55,213 nt of DNA from an uncultured Granulosicoccaceae bacterium (GCA_938020525.1 CALIHW010000040.1:1-55213), one strand, 5' to 3'; positions 1 through 8,306 are shown, numbered from the stretch's first letter. Program-made: numbers and translations. Notes: a model not told the origin generated them from the sequence alone.

Positions 1-585
1 AGTTGCTTCTTCGTTCCCGAAGCCCGCATCGATGTCTGCAATGATCGGCACCACGTGAGTTTCAAAGTTATCAATCTTGTCAGTAACTGACTTTACTTTT
101 ATCTCGTTGCCCTCTGCCCTGGCATCATCAAGCTCGGTGAACAAATGACGAAGTTCGCGTGAGTCTGCTTGCTTAAGAAAAGTATAAAGTTCTTCAATTA
201 AAGCCGGTACTGAAGTCTTCTCATGCATTGACTGATCGGGAAGCGGGCCGAATTCAGATCGTAGTGCTGCAACCATCCAGCCTGAAAGATACAAGTAGCG
301 GCCGCGAGTCTCCTGAAAGTGCTTCTTAATTGAAATCATTTTTTGTTGCGCAATGAACCCATGCCACACGCCAAGTGACTGTGTGTATTTGGAAGAGTCT
401 GCGTCATAGGCGGTCATATCTTCGCGCATGATCTTCGCGGTGTATTTAGCGATGTCCAAGCCGGTATGGAAGCGGTTTTGTAACCGCATTCTTGCCACAT
501 ATTCGGCGTCTATAGCTTTCCAGGAATCTCCGGCAGCTGCAATTACGTTCGCGCTGTTATTGATCTCGTCAGAATATGAATTCAC
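1..585 (-). CDS. aceA: Isocitrate lyase, N-terminal part (cut by window edge)
   Basis: First 195 residues of isocitrate lyase, which splits isocitrate into glyoxylate and succinate in the glyoxylate shunt. The sequence follows the large (about 530 residue) Pseudomonas-type enzyme closely: ARMRLQNRFHTGLDIAKYTA near residue 28, YTQSLGVWHGFIAQQKMISI near 70, YLYLSGWMVAALRSEFGPLP near 99, and ETHVVPIIADIDAGFGNEEA at the window edge, which lies just before the metal- and substrate-binding part. The start is a GTG at 585, with GAGG six bases upstream; there is no in-frame ATG in a good position. It lies 76 bp downstream of the malate synthase-like gene on the same strand, so the two are probably co-transcribed. 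A short hairpin (TCCGGC/GCCGGA, 611-627) lies between them. The C-terminal part, including the catalytic Cys motif, is outside the window. Confidence 0.95.
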   Translation of the reverse strand, partial: MNSYSDEINNSANVIAAAGDSWKAIDAEYVARMRLQNRFHTGLDIAKYTAKIMREDMTAYDADSSKYTQSLGVWHGFIAQQKMISIKKHFQETRGRYLYLSGWMVAALRSEFGPLPDQSMHEKTSVPALIEELYTFLKQADSRELRHLFTELDDARAEGNEIKVKSVTDKIDNFETHVVPIIADIDAGFGNEEAT

Positions 586-661
586 AAATGACCTCTTTAT
601 AAGTTAAGTATCCGGCTTAGCGCCGGAATGTAGAAAATGCGGGTGCGGAATGTATCAAAAC

Positions 662-1864
662 TCAGAGAGCTACGGCTCGCGCCACGTCATAGCCGTGGCT
701 TTGCATCGCGTCGATAGTCGCAGTTGTTGGACCAGGGACACACTCAGTTTCCGACGTAGTTCCGTTTATCTGCCGTGCAGGTTTGGCGCGTGTATCGGCA
801 GAAATTGAGATAACTTTGACAATTGATTCTTGTGGATCAACACGCATGTTTGTGTTGACCATATGCAGCAGTTGCTCTAGTTCTGCGATAAATGCGTCAT
901 TTATATCGGCCTCAGATTCATCAATATAGAGTGTGATCGGGGCTGAATTAGTGCCGTGAGCGGCTTCGATCAGTGATGCTACCGTTGCATCAACGACTAC
1001 TTCTGGTATTGCGGTGCCTTGTTGATCAAATACAAGTGGGCACTGGTTTTTGGTACCAGATGTAGTGATTGCGCGATTTTTATTACTAACGGAATTCTGG
1101 TCACCAGCTCGATCTGAAAATGTTCTGTCACTGTGACACCTGACAATATCAACCCATTTGGAGTAGGCGCTGCATTTCTCCGTTGCGCAGTTTGCATCAA
1201 AATCAAAGAGAGTCTGGCTAGTAGTTTCCAACTGAATATCTTCAATAGAAGCCAGATCACTTGAGCCATTGGTACTATTTCGGTCGAACACTATTTCTGT
1301 GTGAGAGCCGTTATGGTTTAGCAGAATGCTATCTGGTGAGTCGGCAGGTCCGTTTTTACCGACAAATTGTTTTGGATCACGAAGACCTGTAGTGCTTCCA
1401 TCCGCAAGAATGACTAAAAGATTCTGAAAGTAGGTCATGTAGCTGACAGCATCTCGATGAGAGCCCTCTGAAAGCGGGAAAGTCTTGTCTAGAAAATCTT
1501 TTGCACACCGTACAACTCGATCGCGGCGAGCTGCATTGATGCTGCTGCCGGGCTTTAATCCCGCGGTATGCGGTATAACGTTGTCATTGTAGAGGGCGTC
1601 GTACAAGCTTCCCCACGCTGTGTTGACTGGTTTCGAGCAGGCTCGTACCGGTATGGTTGTGTCTGCTCTTGCTATTGCGGCTGATTCACATCTGTTGCTT
1701 GTGCCTGCCTTATTGGTTGTTGTCATTAGTGTTGCAAATGATTGCCAGAAAGAATCGACATCCAAAGAGGTTGCAGGAATGACCTTTTTCTCCAGGAAGC
1801 TGTGAAGCTCTGCTGCCACAGTTAAACCGTCTTGTTGCAGATATTCTGATTTAGTAGTTGTCAT
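662..1864 (-). CDS. Compact malate synthase G-like protein lacking catalytic residues
   Basis: 400 residues with recognisable malate synthase G (MSG, about 720 residues) sequence. Residues 8-45 match the MSG N-terminus (GLTVAAELHSFLEKKVIPAT, then DVDSFW). Residues 84-98 contain WGSLYDALYNDNVIP. Residues 124-190 contain FLDKTFPL..GS, DGSTTGLRDPKQFVG and ILLNHNGSHTEI. Residues 217-243 fall where MSG has its TILDCEDSVAAVDA segment. Residues 275-366 follow the stretch around IPEGI..G to the MDEERRT region, and 376-388 (VPGPTTATIDAMQ) match VPSPTAATLHALH. Absent or replaced are the HGRSLLFIRN segment (catalytic Arg338 in E. coli GlcB), the MDEERRT motif, the FLDRTGDE motif, and the whole C-terminal domain with Asp631. 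It cannot be a normal malate synthase. The frame is open with no stop or shift, so a retained non-catalytic role is possible but unproven. It is the first gene of the operon with aceA and is divergent from the ScfR regulator. Confidence 0.75.
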   Translation of the reverse strand: MTTTKSEYLQQDGLTVAAELHSFLEKKVIPATSLDVDSFWQSFATLMTTTNKAGTSNRCESAAIARADTTIPVRACSKPVNTAWGSLYDALYNDNVIPHTAGLKPGSSINAARRDRVVRCAKDFLDKTFPLSEGSHRDAVSYMTYFQNLLVILADGSTTGLRDPKQFVGKNGPADSPDSILLNHNGSHTEIVFDRNSTNGSSDLASIEDIQLETTSQTLFDFDANCATEKCSAYSKWVDIVRCHSDRTFSDRAGDQNSVSNKNRAITTSGTKNQCPLVFDQQGTAIPEVVVDATVASLIEAAHGTNSAPITLYIDESEADINDAFIAELEQLLHMVNTNMRVDPQESIVKVISISADTRAKPARQINGTTSETECVPGPTTATIDAMQSHGYDVARAVAL

Positions 1865-1952
1865 AGTGCTCTCCAGTTTCGGTAGTGGGCGTTGGACCTA
1901 AAAGTCGTTGAAGCCCAATTCGATGGAAAACAGTATAGAAATATCGTGCTAT

Positions 1953-1985
1953 AATTTCACAATAGAAATTACACACTGTGAAATT
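1953..1985. promoter_or_regulatory. Perfect 9-bp inverted repeat in the divergent ScfR / malate synthase-like promoter region
   Basis: AATTTCACA (1953-1961) and TGTGAAATT (1977-1985) are exact inverted repeats separated by 15 bases. A further GAAATT lies inside the spacer at 1965-1970. The repeat ends six bases before the ATG of the regulator gene and lies about 90 bp upstream of the divergent malate synthase-like gene. It is a good candidate operator for the adjacent XRE/ScfR regulator, controlling itself and the glyoxylate-shunt operon. That role is inferred from position and symmetry. Confidence 0.55.
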
Positions 1986-1990
1986 TACAA

Positions 1991-3505
1991 ATGGAATCTC
2001 CAAAACGTTTGCTACGCAACGCACATTTTCTTGGTGTAAAGATAAGAAAGCTTAGAAAAAACAATAAATTAACTATGGAGGATTTATCAGCACGGTGTAT
2101 CAAAATTGACCCGGAAGCTGCACCCTCTGTTTCTTACATTTCGATGATTGAGCGAGGAAAGCGCACTCCGGGCAGAGCAATGCTGAGTGTCATTGCCTCT
2201 GTTTTTCAAAAAGACCCAGAGTGGTTTCTGGACGATATGCCAGTTGATGACGGGCTGGTGCCTGATAAGGGCAACCGTGGTGGCATTACAGGCATGGCGC
2301 TTGAACCGGGGTTTCTGTTCTCTAATGAGATTTTGCAGATTGCCATTCCGGAGATGCTTTCGCAGACTGGCACCACAGGCCGTCAGTTTGCACATCTTTT
2401 GATTCGTGCCCATCAAGAAGCACATCAGAATCAATTCCCCGATTTGGAACGCGCAGCTGAAAACGTAGGACAGAAGCAGATGCCGCTTTCCCTACAAGCG
2501 CTTGAGGAGATTACCCAGTCACTCGGGCTTAAAATTAAGTGGTTTGACGATTTGCCTGACGATAAGGTTGAAGAGCTGGGGGTGAGTTATGGTGGTCAGG
2601 TGAGATCTTTCTTTGAAGCACCGGACAAGATCTATTTAAACACCGAACTTGAAGCGCAACCGGTCAGAAAAAAATACGACCTTGCTGTGTATATCGGCCA
2701 TAAAATCCTGCATGACGGGGATGCCGTAAAGAGTGTGATGTTAACTGGCAAACACTATGTAAGCGGTATTCGGGAAGCCACAACCAATATCAATTTAAAG
2801 AGCGCGGTTGATGCTAAAGATATCATGCTCGCATGGCGTGATTTTGAGTGTAGTTTTTTTGCAGCAGCGCTGTTATGCCCCAAAGTGCCTTTTCGTCGCT
2901 TACTTGAACGCAACGGCTATGAAGTTAACAGCGGAGTGCTGGTTGATGTGTCGCACTCGATTGCGATGCGCCGTATGACTTCCGTATCCCCTTATCCTCA
3001 TTGGCATTATTTTGATGCATACCCTCCTGGTAGATTGAATGCGGTTTACCGTGGCAACGGTATTCCGCTGCCGTGGGGAAACATGCGCATGGTGCAGGAC
3101 CCGTGTCAGCACTGGGCTGTTTTTAGAAACCTGAATCAAAAGCCGGGTGGATCGTCTGCACAGATATCGCTGCTTGATGTAGGTGGAGAATCACGAATCT
3201 ATGCCTGCGAGTCTGTAGCAGTGAAAGATCTGGCTGGTACAAACCAAGTGCTCTGTGCGGGCGTTGATTTGAATCCGGCAATAGCAGCACAAGGACAGGA
3301 TCCGCTTTCGCTGGCAGCAGAGCTGAAAGATGCCTGTGGTGGCAGCGGTGGTTCCGCGTCGATACCAGAGTCAATCAAGAAGGAGTTGCTTCGCACCGCA
3401 CGAATTCTGAATATAACGTGGGTTGAACGTGGGATCGACAACGATGCTCGTGTAATTTGTCCGCGGAGTAGCTCCTGCCCGAGACAACCCGCATGCAATA
3501 CCTAG
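1991..3505 (+). CDS. XRE-family ScfR/RamB-type transcriptional regulator (short-chain fatty acyl regulator)
   Basis: 504 residues. An XRE helix-turn-helix occupies about residues 15-75 (VKIRKLRKNNKLTMEDLSA, then SYISMIERGKRTP). It is followed by an IrrE/ImmA-like central domain in which the zinc-protease HExxH is degenerate (YIGHKILH near 235), and a C-terminal DUF2083-type region ending in a Cys cluster (CPRSSSCPRQPAC). This architecture is that of the ScfR family, which includes RamB of corynebacteria and MccR. Characterised members sense acyl-CoA or acetate status and control glyoxylate-shunt or methylcitrate genes. The divergent position next to aceA supports control of this operon. No Shine-Dalgarno motif is obvious before the ATG, since the inverted repeat occupies the leader. 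Confidence 0.85.
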   Translation: MESPKRLLRNAHFLGVKIRKLRKNNKLTMEDLSARCIKIDPEAAPSVSYISMIERGKRTPGRAMLSVIASVFQKDPEWFLDDMPVDDGLVPDKGNRGGITGMALEPGFLFSNEILQIAIPEMLSQTGTTGRQFAHLLIRAHQEAHQNQFPDLERAAENVGQKQMPLSLQALEEITQSLGLKIKWFDDLPDDKVEELGVSYGGQVRSFFEAPDKIYLNTELEAQPVRKKYDLAVYIGHKILHDGDAVKSVMLTGKHYVSGIREATTNINLKSAVDAKDIMLAWRDFECSFFAAALLCPKVPFRRLLERNGYEVNSGVLVDVSHSIAMRRMTSVSPYPHWHYFDAYPPGRLNAVYRGNGIPLPWGNMRMVQDPCQHWAVFRNLNQKPGGSSAQISLLDVGGESRIYACESVAVKDLAGTNQVLCAGVDLNPAIAAQGQDPLSLAAELKDACGGSGGSASIPESIKKELLRTARILNITWVERGIDNDARVICPRSSSCPRQPACNT

Positions 3506-3580
3506 CCGGGTTCATTGGCTGAGTATCTTCTACGGCGCTGAATTACTGCCAGGTACTATGCGGAACTGAACAAGATAGCT

Positions 3581-3600
3581 AGCTCAGGCTAGCTCAGGCA
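3581..3600. repeat. 10-bp tandem duplication spanning a stop codon
   Basis: AGCTCAGGCT and AGCTCAGGCA stand in tandem. The stop codon of the minus-strand diguanylate cyclase gene (3594-3596) lies in the second copy and is duplicated in the first. It is one of several short tandem duplications near stop codons in this window. Confidence 0.7.
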
Positions 3601-4625
3601 GCTTTAAAGTGGTCTTCCTCATCGCTGCCAAACGGTGGAGCACAAACATAACGATTACGGCCTTCGTTTTTAGCTGCATATAAAGCTTTATCTGCTGCAG
3701 TAATAAGCGATTTAGGATCAATGGCGATGGTTCCAGGATTGGCGCCTGCAACACCCAAACTGACGGTAAGTTTTATTTGCTCTTCATTCGTTACATAAAA
3801 TGATTCGCTTTCAATAGCGGCACGTGTTCGTTCAGCGAAGATTAACGCGTTAACTGGCTCAGTTTGAGGCAGTACAACACCGAACTCCTCACCACCGTAT
3901 CGTGCAACTATGTCTGACGTTCTGGCGCTGTTGCTAATAACTTCGGCGACTTTTTTTAATGCGTCATCACCTGCTTCATGACCATAGGTGTCATTGATCT
4001 CTTTGAAATTGTCAATGTCCAGCATCACCATAGATAGTGCGAGATTGTATCTGTTGCGACGCGACAACTCCCGTTTTACAACCTGATCAAAATATCGTCT
4101 GTTATAGAGTAAAGTCAATGAGTCAGTAGAGGCCATTTTCTTTAATCTATGGTTGACTTCTACAAGGGAGCGATTCGCTTCAGAGAGTTTTGCATGGCTT
4201 CCAGCCAGCTCCTTTATAAGCTTCGCGTTTTCCTTGACCAGTCGGGCGTTGGAACAAGCGCGATCAATTGTGGCCAGCAGTTCTGTGTGGTTGTCCAGCG
4301 GCTTCTGCATATAGTCGTAGGCGCCAGATTGCAGTGCTTGAAGAACGGTGTCGTAACTGTCGTAACCCGTCATGACAATAATATTGAGGTCTTTGTCCAG
4401 CAGTTTTAGGTGACGCATCAACTCAAAACCATCCATGCCACCCATCCGCACATCAGTAAGTACAACGTCTACAGGGTTAAGCGAGTAGACGTCCAGAGCT
4501 TCCTCTGCACTGAGTGCTGCAAGGGTGTTGTAGCCCGCTCTTGTAAGAACGTCCCTGACGATAGTAACGATAGCTTCTTCGTCGTCTACTACAAGGATGT
4601 GACCTTTGTCTGACAATATTGGCAT
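3594..4625 (-). CDS. Response regulator-diguanylate cyclase (REC-GGDEF)
   Basis: 343 residues. The receiver domain (residues 8-125) has the acidic pair DD14-15, phospho-acceptor D58 in VLTDVR, a T/S switch residue (T86 in IIVMTGY) and K108 in MQKPLD. A helical linker (about 125-165) rich in charged residues looks like a coiled coil. The GGDEF domain (about 166-325) has an intact GGEEF active site at 244-248 and an RxxD inhibitory site (RTSD, 235-238) exactly five residues upstream. It should therefore be an active diguanylate cyclase with product inhibition, switched by phosphorylation from a partner kinase not seen in this window. It is cytoplasmic. No neighbour suggests a specific output. 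The gene stands alone, convergent with the ScfR gene. Confidence 0.93.
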   Translation of the reverse strand: MPILSDKGHILVVDDEEAIVTIVRDVLTRAGYNTLAALSAEEALDVYSLNPVDVVLTDVRMGGMDGFELMRHLKLLDKDLNIIVMTGYDSYDTVLQALQSGAYDYMQKPLDNHTELLATIDRACSNARLVKENAKLIKELAGSHAKLSEANRSLVEVNHRLKKMASTDSLTLLYNRRYFDQVVKRELSRRNRYNLALSMVMLDIDNFKEINDTYGHEAGDDALKKVAEVISNSARTSDIVARYGGEEFGVVLPQTEPVNALIFAERTRAAIESESFYVTNEEQIKLTVSLGVAGANPGTIAIDPKSLITAADKALYAAKNEGRNRYVCAPPFGSDEEDHFKAA

Positions 4626-4826
4626 GAATGGGGCACTGCGTTGTTCATGTGATTACTAAGAGCTATCGACCCTCTTCAAGATTGTCTGCACTGTTAAGAC
4701 CTGATTTCATCCTGCTAACCGAACGAATTGTGACGTAATTCTCCGTAAGCTTGCGGTGGTGCAGGTTTAGCTACCCCGCGAGTGGTAATTGTGCGACAAC
4801 GCGACCGTCTTCAGTGGATGGATAAT

Positions 4827-5153
4827 TCAGTGACCGACGGAATCCTTTGGTACATACCAGCCACTGGAACAACGTTTAAAAATTTCATCTACCATGGGAT
4901 GTCTTATAGGATCTTCGTTGTCATCCGGTATCAGGTTCTGTTCTGAGACGTAGGCGACGTATTCAGTGTCTTCGTTTTCCGCATAGAGATGATAGAAGGG
5001 CTGGTCTTTGTGTGGTCTTACATCTTGTGGAATGGATTCGTACCATTCATCTGTGTTGGCAAATACCGGGTCTACGTCAAAAATCACGCCTCTGAAAGGA
5101 TATACGCGGTGTTTTACTGGTTGTCCGATGGAAAATTTCGCAGATCGTATCAT
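4827..5153 (-). CDS. hspQ: Heat shock protein HspQ (YccV-like)
   Basis: 108 residues, the family's usual length. The protein is one YccV-like small beta domain: FSIGQPVKHRVYPFRGVIFD at residues 7-26, PFYHLY.ENEDTEYVAYVSE in the middle and HPMVDEIFKR near the C-terminus. In enterobacteria HspQ was described as a hemimethylated-DNA binding protein that promotes degradation of mutant DnaA, and as an activator and substrate of Lon protease. It is divergent from the nucleoside hydrolase gene, with about 75 bp between the starts. No heat-shock promoter could be assigned with confidence. Confidence 0.92.
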   Translation of the reverse strand: MIRSAKFSIGQPVKHRVYPFRGVIFDVDPVFANTDEWYESIPQDVRPHKDQPFYHLYAENEDTEYVAYVSEQNLIPDDNEDPIRHPMVDEIFKRCSSGWYVPKDSVGH

Positions 5154-5230
5154 CGCTGCAGCCCTTATTTGTCCAATTATGGATCAGTCCATATATGATG
5201 GTGAATAGTCTAGCAAAGCGGAGCGGTGGG

Positions 5231-6178
5231 ATGGCGACGAAAATTATACTTGACTGCGACCCGGGTCATGACGATGCGGTTGCAATTCTTCTAGCTCTCG
5301 GGGCTCCTGCACATATCGAAGTACTTGGCCTGACAGTAGTCGGTGGTAACGTATCACTTCAAGGTACAGTCACGAATGCGTTGCGGGTTTTGATGCTGGC
5401 TAATCGCGAAGAGGTAGCGGTCTACGCTGGTTGCCCCAGGCCGCTTGTGCGCGAAATGGTGACAGCAGAGCATGTTCACGGGGAGTCGGGCCTTGATACT
5501 GCCAGCGGAGAACTGCTCGCTGTACCCAAAACCACTGCCCGAGAGAAACATGCGGTTAACTACATCATTGATACCATCCGACAGAGTGAGTCGAAGTCTG
5601 TGACACTGGTCGCGACCGGTCCGCTCACTAATGTTGCCGCAGCATTTGCAATGGCGCCCGACATTGTAGATGAGCTTAAACAACTGGTGATTATGGGTGG
5701 TGCTTTTCACGAGCCCGGTAATATCACGCCTGCGGCGGAATTTAATATCTACGTTGATCCGCATGCAGCCAGATCAGTGTTTGAGTCTGGCGCCGCGATA
5801 ACCGTGTTCGGCTTCGACATTACGCACCAAATGCGTATAACGCCTGCAAGACTTAAATCGATTCAAAACAACGCTGGTCGAACGGGTAAAGTGGTGGCCG
5901 ATTTTCTGGATTTTTTTAATCAGTATGATATGTCTAAGTACGGATGGGACGGCGCACCACTGCATGATCCGTGTACTGTCGCCTGGCTGATTGATCCGAC
6001 ACTATTCGAAGGTAGTCAGATGGCGGTAACGGTTGATACTACTGATGGCCCAAACTTCGGCCGTACTGTTGCTGACTGGTATGCTGTCACTGAGCAGAAG
6101 CCAAACGCATTGGTTATTAGTCATGGTGACAGTGACCGGTTCTTTGAACTTATCATTAAGCGATTGGCTACTTTATAG
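5231..6178 (+). CDS. Inosine/uridine-preferring nucleoside hydrolase
   Basis: 315 residues. It hydrolyses ribonucleosides to base and ribose for purine/pyrimidine salvage. The calcium- and ribose-binding N-terminal motif DCDPGHDD is present with D10, D14 and D15 at the same numbers as in Crithidia IU-NH, and the HD pair near the end of the active site is H245-D246 (PLHDP). The motifs VATGPLTNVA and MGGAF..GN are also typical. An ATG 36 bases upstream is in frame, but the family start MATKIILDCD is preceded by GGAG seven bases before the ATG at 5231, so that start is preferred. It ends about 40 bp from the convergent aldo/keto reductase gene. Confidence 0.9.
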   Translation: MATKIILDCDPGHDDAVAILLALGAPAHIEVLGLTVVGGNVSLQGTVTNALRVLMLANREEVAVYAGCPRPLVREMVTAEHVHGESGLDTASGELLAVPKTTAREKHAVNYIIDTIRQSESKSVTLVATGPLTNVAAAFAMAPDIVDELKQLVIMGGAFHEPGNITPAAEFNIYVDPHAARSVFESGAAITVFGFDITHQMRITPARLKSIQNNAGRTGKVVADFLDFFNQYDMSKYGWDGAPLHDPCTVAWLIDPTLFEGSQMAVTVDTTDGPNFGRTVADWYAVTEQKPNALVISHGDSDRFFELIIKRLATL

Positions 6179-6217
6179 ATCTATTGTTTTTGAGATTGTT
6201 GTCTAATCCGCCTGTGC

Positions 6218-7036
6218 TTAATCCCACTCCGGCGCCCAGGGCACTATTGATTTATTCACAATACGATAATTATGAGATGTCAATTCACTGATGCTGTTCA
6301 TCTCTGCTGTATTCAATGAAAAGTCATCGATGTTGTAGTTCGCGCGAATATTGCTCGGGTTTGTTGACATAGTATTAACAGAAACTTCTTGCTGCATAAT
6401 CCATCGCAAAACTATTTGGCCGGCACTTTTATTGTGTGTCGTGCCGAGTTGATTGAAAATGTCGTGTTTAAAGACTTCTCCTCTCGCGACAGAACAATAT
6501 GACGCCAGCGGAATACCAGTCTCCTGTGATGCTGCAAGCAGAATGTCCTGATTAAGCAGAGGATGAAACTCAACCTGGTTAGTAACCAGCGGATAGTTGG
6601 TGATTTGTAGTGCCTGTCGCATCATGTCGGCGGTATAGTTGGATATACCAATGTTTTTCGTTAGGCCTTCATCTATGGCTTTATTCAGGAGCTTTAAAGA
6701 GGGTCCAATATTTCCGTCTCCCGGTGGCCAATGCAGTAGCAACACGTCTATGGTGTCCAGCATGAGTTCTTTCAGACTTTGTTCTACTGATGGCATGAAT
6801 AAACTATCGTCAAAGTTTGCCGGCATTACTTTAGTGGTAATAAGAAATTCATTTCGTGGTATGCCTGATTCTTTTATGCACTGGCCGGTTTCTGCCTCAT
6901 TCTGATACATTTGAGCTGTATCAATGGCACGGTAACCTGTGTCTATGGCACACTTGAGTGCATCGACAAGCACTTTATCTTTCAGAGGCCAAGTGCCAAA
7001 GGCACGCTGAAAATTGTTCTGAAAGTAAACAGGCAT
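6218..7036 (-). CDS. Aldo/keto reductase (DkgA/DkgB-like)
   Basis: 272 residues, an NADPH-dependent (beta/alpha)8 oxidoreductase. The catalytic tetrad of the superfamily is in place: D39 (AIDTAQMY), Y44, K69 (TTKV) and H102 (LLLHWPP). The active-site and cofactor segments NIGISNYT, TNQVEFHPLL and SAGQIVLRWIMQQ are recognisable. It most resembles the prokaryotic 2,5-diketo-D-gluconate reductase group, whose members also reduce methylglyoxal and beta-keto esters. The actual substrate cannot be read from the sequence. It is a single gene, convergent with the nucleoside hydrolase gene and divergent from the racemase gene. Confidence 0.88.
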   Translation of the reverse strand: MPVYFQNNFQRAFGTWPLKDKVLVDALKCAIDTGYRAIDTAQMYQNEAETGQCIKESGIPRNEFLITTKVMPANFDDSLFMPSVEQSLKELMLDTIDVLLLHWPPGDGNIGPSLKLLNKAIDEGLTKNIGISNYTADMMRQALQITNYPLVTNQVEFHPLLNQDILLAASQETGIPLASYCSVARGEVFKHDIFNQLGTTHNKSAGQIVLRWIMQQEVSVNTMSTNPSNIRANYNIDDFSLNTAEMNSISELTSHNYRIVNKSIVPWAPEWD

Positions 7037-7178
7037 TGAATAATCCTCACGTGCATCTGAATTAGAGTAGTGAGGAAACTATATCTTTGTCGCAGTAATG
7101 CTTCAATGCTACTTTTTTACTTCGCTTCCAAAAATATGGCCGGGTAAACTAAAAGTCTTAATGCAACAGGTTTAATTC

Positions 7179-7859
7179 ATGAAGAAGATCGGGCTGCTTG
7201 GTGGAATGAGTTGGGAGAGTACTGCTGTGTATTATCAGCAGTTAAATCGGATATGCCGCGAGCGACTCGGTGGCTTACACTCCGCAGACCTTTTGCTCTG
7301 GTCATTTAATTTTTCAATAATTGAGCAGTATCAGTCACAGGGTGACTGGGACGGCGTCACCAAGCTATTGGTAGATGCAGCACGAGCTTTGGAGCAGGGC
7401 GGTGCGCAGTGTTTGTTGATTTGTACTAATACCATGCACCGGATGGCGCCTGAAGTGCAATCAGCTATTGATATTCCGTTATTGCATATAGCCGATGCTA
7501 GTGCAGCGGCTATTAAGAAGGCGGGAGTGGTTTCACCATTGTTGCTGGCAACCCGTTATACAATGGAGCAGGACTTTTACAAGGGGTATCTGCAGCAGCG
7601 GCATGAAGTGAGTGTCTGCATTCCAGATAAAAATGGCAGAGATTTAGTGCATGACATAATCTACGACGAATTATGTCGTGGCATTGTATTGCCGGAGTCT
7701 AAGCGCAGATATCTCGACGTTATAGAGCAATCAAAAGCTGATGGAGTTATTTTCGGTTGTACGGAGGTGGGTTTGCTGCTGTCGGCGGACGATGTCGACC
7801 TTCCGGTTTTTGATACAACGTTTCTACATGCGGAAGCTGCTATCGATTTTGCGCTGTAG
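7179..7859 (+). CDS. Aspartate/glutamate racemase family protein (YgeA-like)
   Basis: 226 residues. PLP-independent racemases of this family use two cysteines as acid and base. Here they are C82 in LLICTNTMH and C194 in IFGCTEVGLL. The N-terminus KIGLLGGMSWEST is diagnostic, and the length matches YgeA-type proteins, some of which have broad-specificity amino acid racemase activity. The protein has no signal peptide. The gene is followed by an 11-bp tandem repeat and a hairpin shared with the convergent small membrane protein gene. Confidence 0.9.
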   Translation: MKKIGLLGGMSWESTAVYYQQLNRICRERLGGLHSADLLLWSFNFSIIEQYQSQGDWDGVTKLLVDAARALEQGGAQCLLICTNTMHRMAPEVQSAIDIPLLHIADASAAAIKKAGVVSPLLLATRYTMEQDFYKGYLQQRHEVSVCIPDKNGRDLVHDIIYDELCRGIVLPESKRRYLDVIEQSKADGVIFGCTEVGLLLSADDVDLPVFDTTFLHAEAAIDFAL

Positions 7860-7877
7860 ACTGGTGGTAGGTTGGTT

Positions 7878-7910
7878 GCAGCCCGATTGCAGCCCGATTG
7901 CAACCCAATT
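7878..7910. repeat. 11-bp tandem repeat, three copies, 3' of the racemase gene
   Basis: GCAGCCCGATT (7878-7888), an identical copy (7889-7899) and GCAACCCAATT (7900-7910), followed by a broken fourth copy. It begins 18 bases after the stop codon and is non-coding. Confidence 0.8.
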
Positions 7911-7933
7911 GCAACTGGGGCGAATATGACTAA

Positions 7934-7962
7934 AAGACAGATGCAGCTACGGCATCTGTCTT
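7934..7962. terminator. Hairpin between convergent genes
   Basis: AAGACAGATGC (7934-7944) and GCATCTGTCTT (7952-7962) form a perfect 11-bp stem with a 7-base loop. It lies between the convergent racemase gene and the small membrane protein gene and could serve both. The U-tract is short on both strands, so efficiency is uncertain. Confidence 0.6.
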
Positions 7963-7979
7963 AAGAAGCCCGTAACGGA

Positions 7980-8306
7980 TTAGGCACCACCACCGTTAAG
8001 GATATCTCGCACCCATGATGCATCGCCCGGGAGGATATCCTGCACCATCGGCAGTGACAGCACCCAGCTCAATAGCATGGCTAGAAAAGCGATCATTGAA
8101 GCTGCAACGATGGCTGCAAGAAAGATCTTGAATATTAGCCAGACCAGCTGGAAAAATGGAATGTCCATATCAATGATATTGACAAAACCAACGTGGTCCT
8201 CACCCTCGTCATAGTGGGAGTCATAGTTGGGTTCGATATATCGGTCGTCATAGTAGCGATCTTCGCGCACTCGGTCTGGATTGCGTGCATCGTCGGAATT
8301 TCTCAT
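7980..8306 (-). CDS. Small membrane protein of unknown function
   Basis: 108 residues, family not recognised. The first 45 residues are highly charged and rich in Tyr, Asp and Arg (DRYYDDRYIEPNYDSHYDEG). Residues about 51-90 form one long or two short hydrophobic helices (FFQLVWLIFKIFLAAIVAA, then MIAFLAMLLSWVLSL), and a short soluble tail follows. It is probably an inner-membrane protein with a disordered acidic N-terminus. The gene has its own upstream region and is convergent with the racemase gene. Confidence 0.65.
   Translation of the reverse strand: MRNSDDARNPDRVREDRYYDDRYIEPNYDSHYDEGEDHVGFVNIIDMDIPFFQLVWLIFKIFLAAIVAASMIAFLAMLLSWVLSLPMVQDILPGDASWVRDILNGGGA

Noticed and set aside
662-1864. 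Reading the malate synthase-like gene as a simple decayed pseudogene
   Set aside because: The 400-codon frame has no stops or shifts, has its own promoter region, and lies in an operon. Loss of catalytic motifs alone does not show decay, so it is listed as a coding gene with a caveat.
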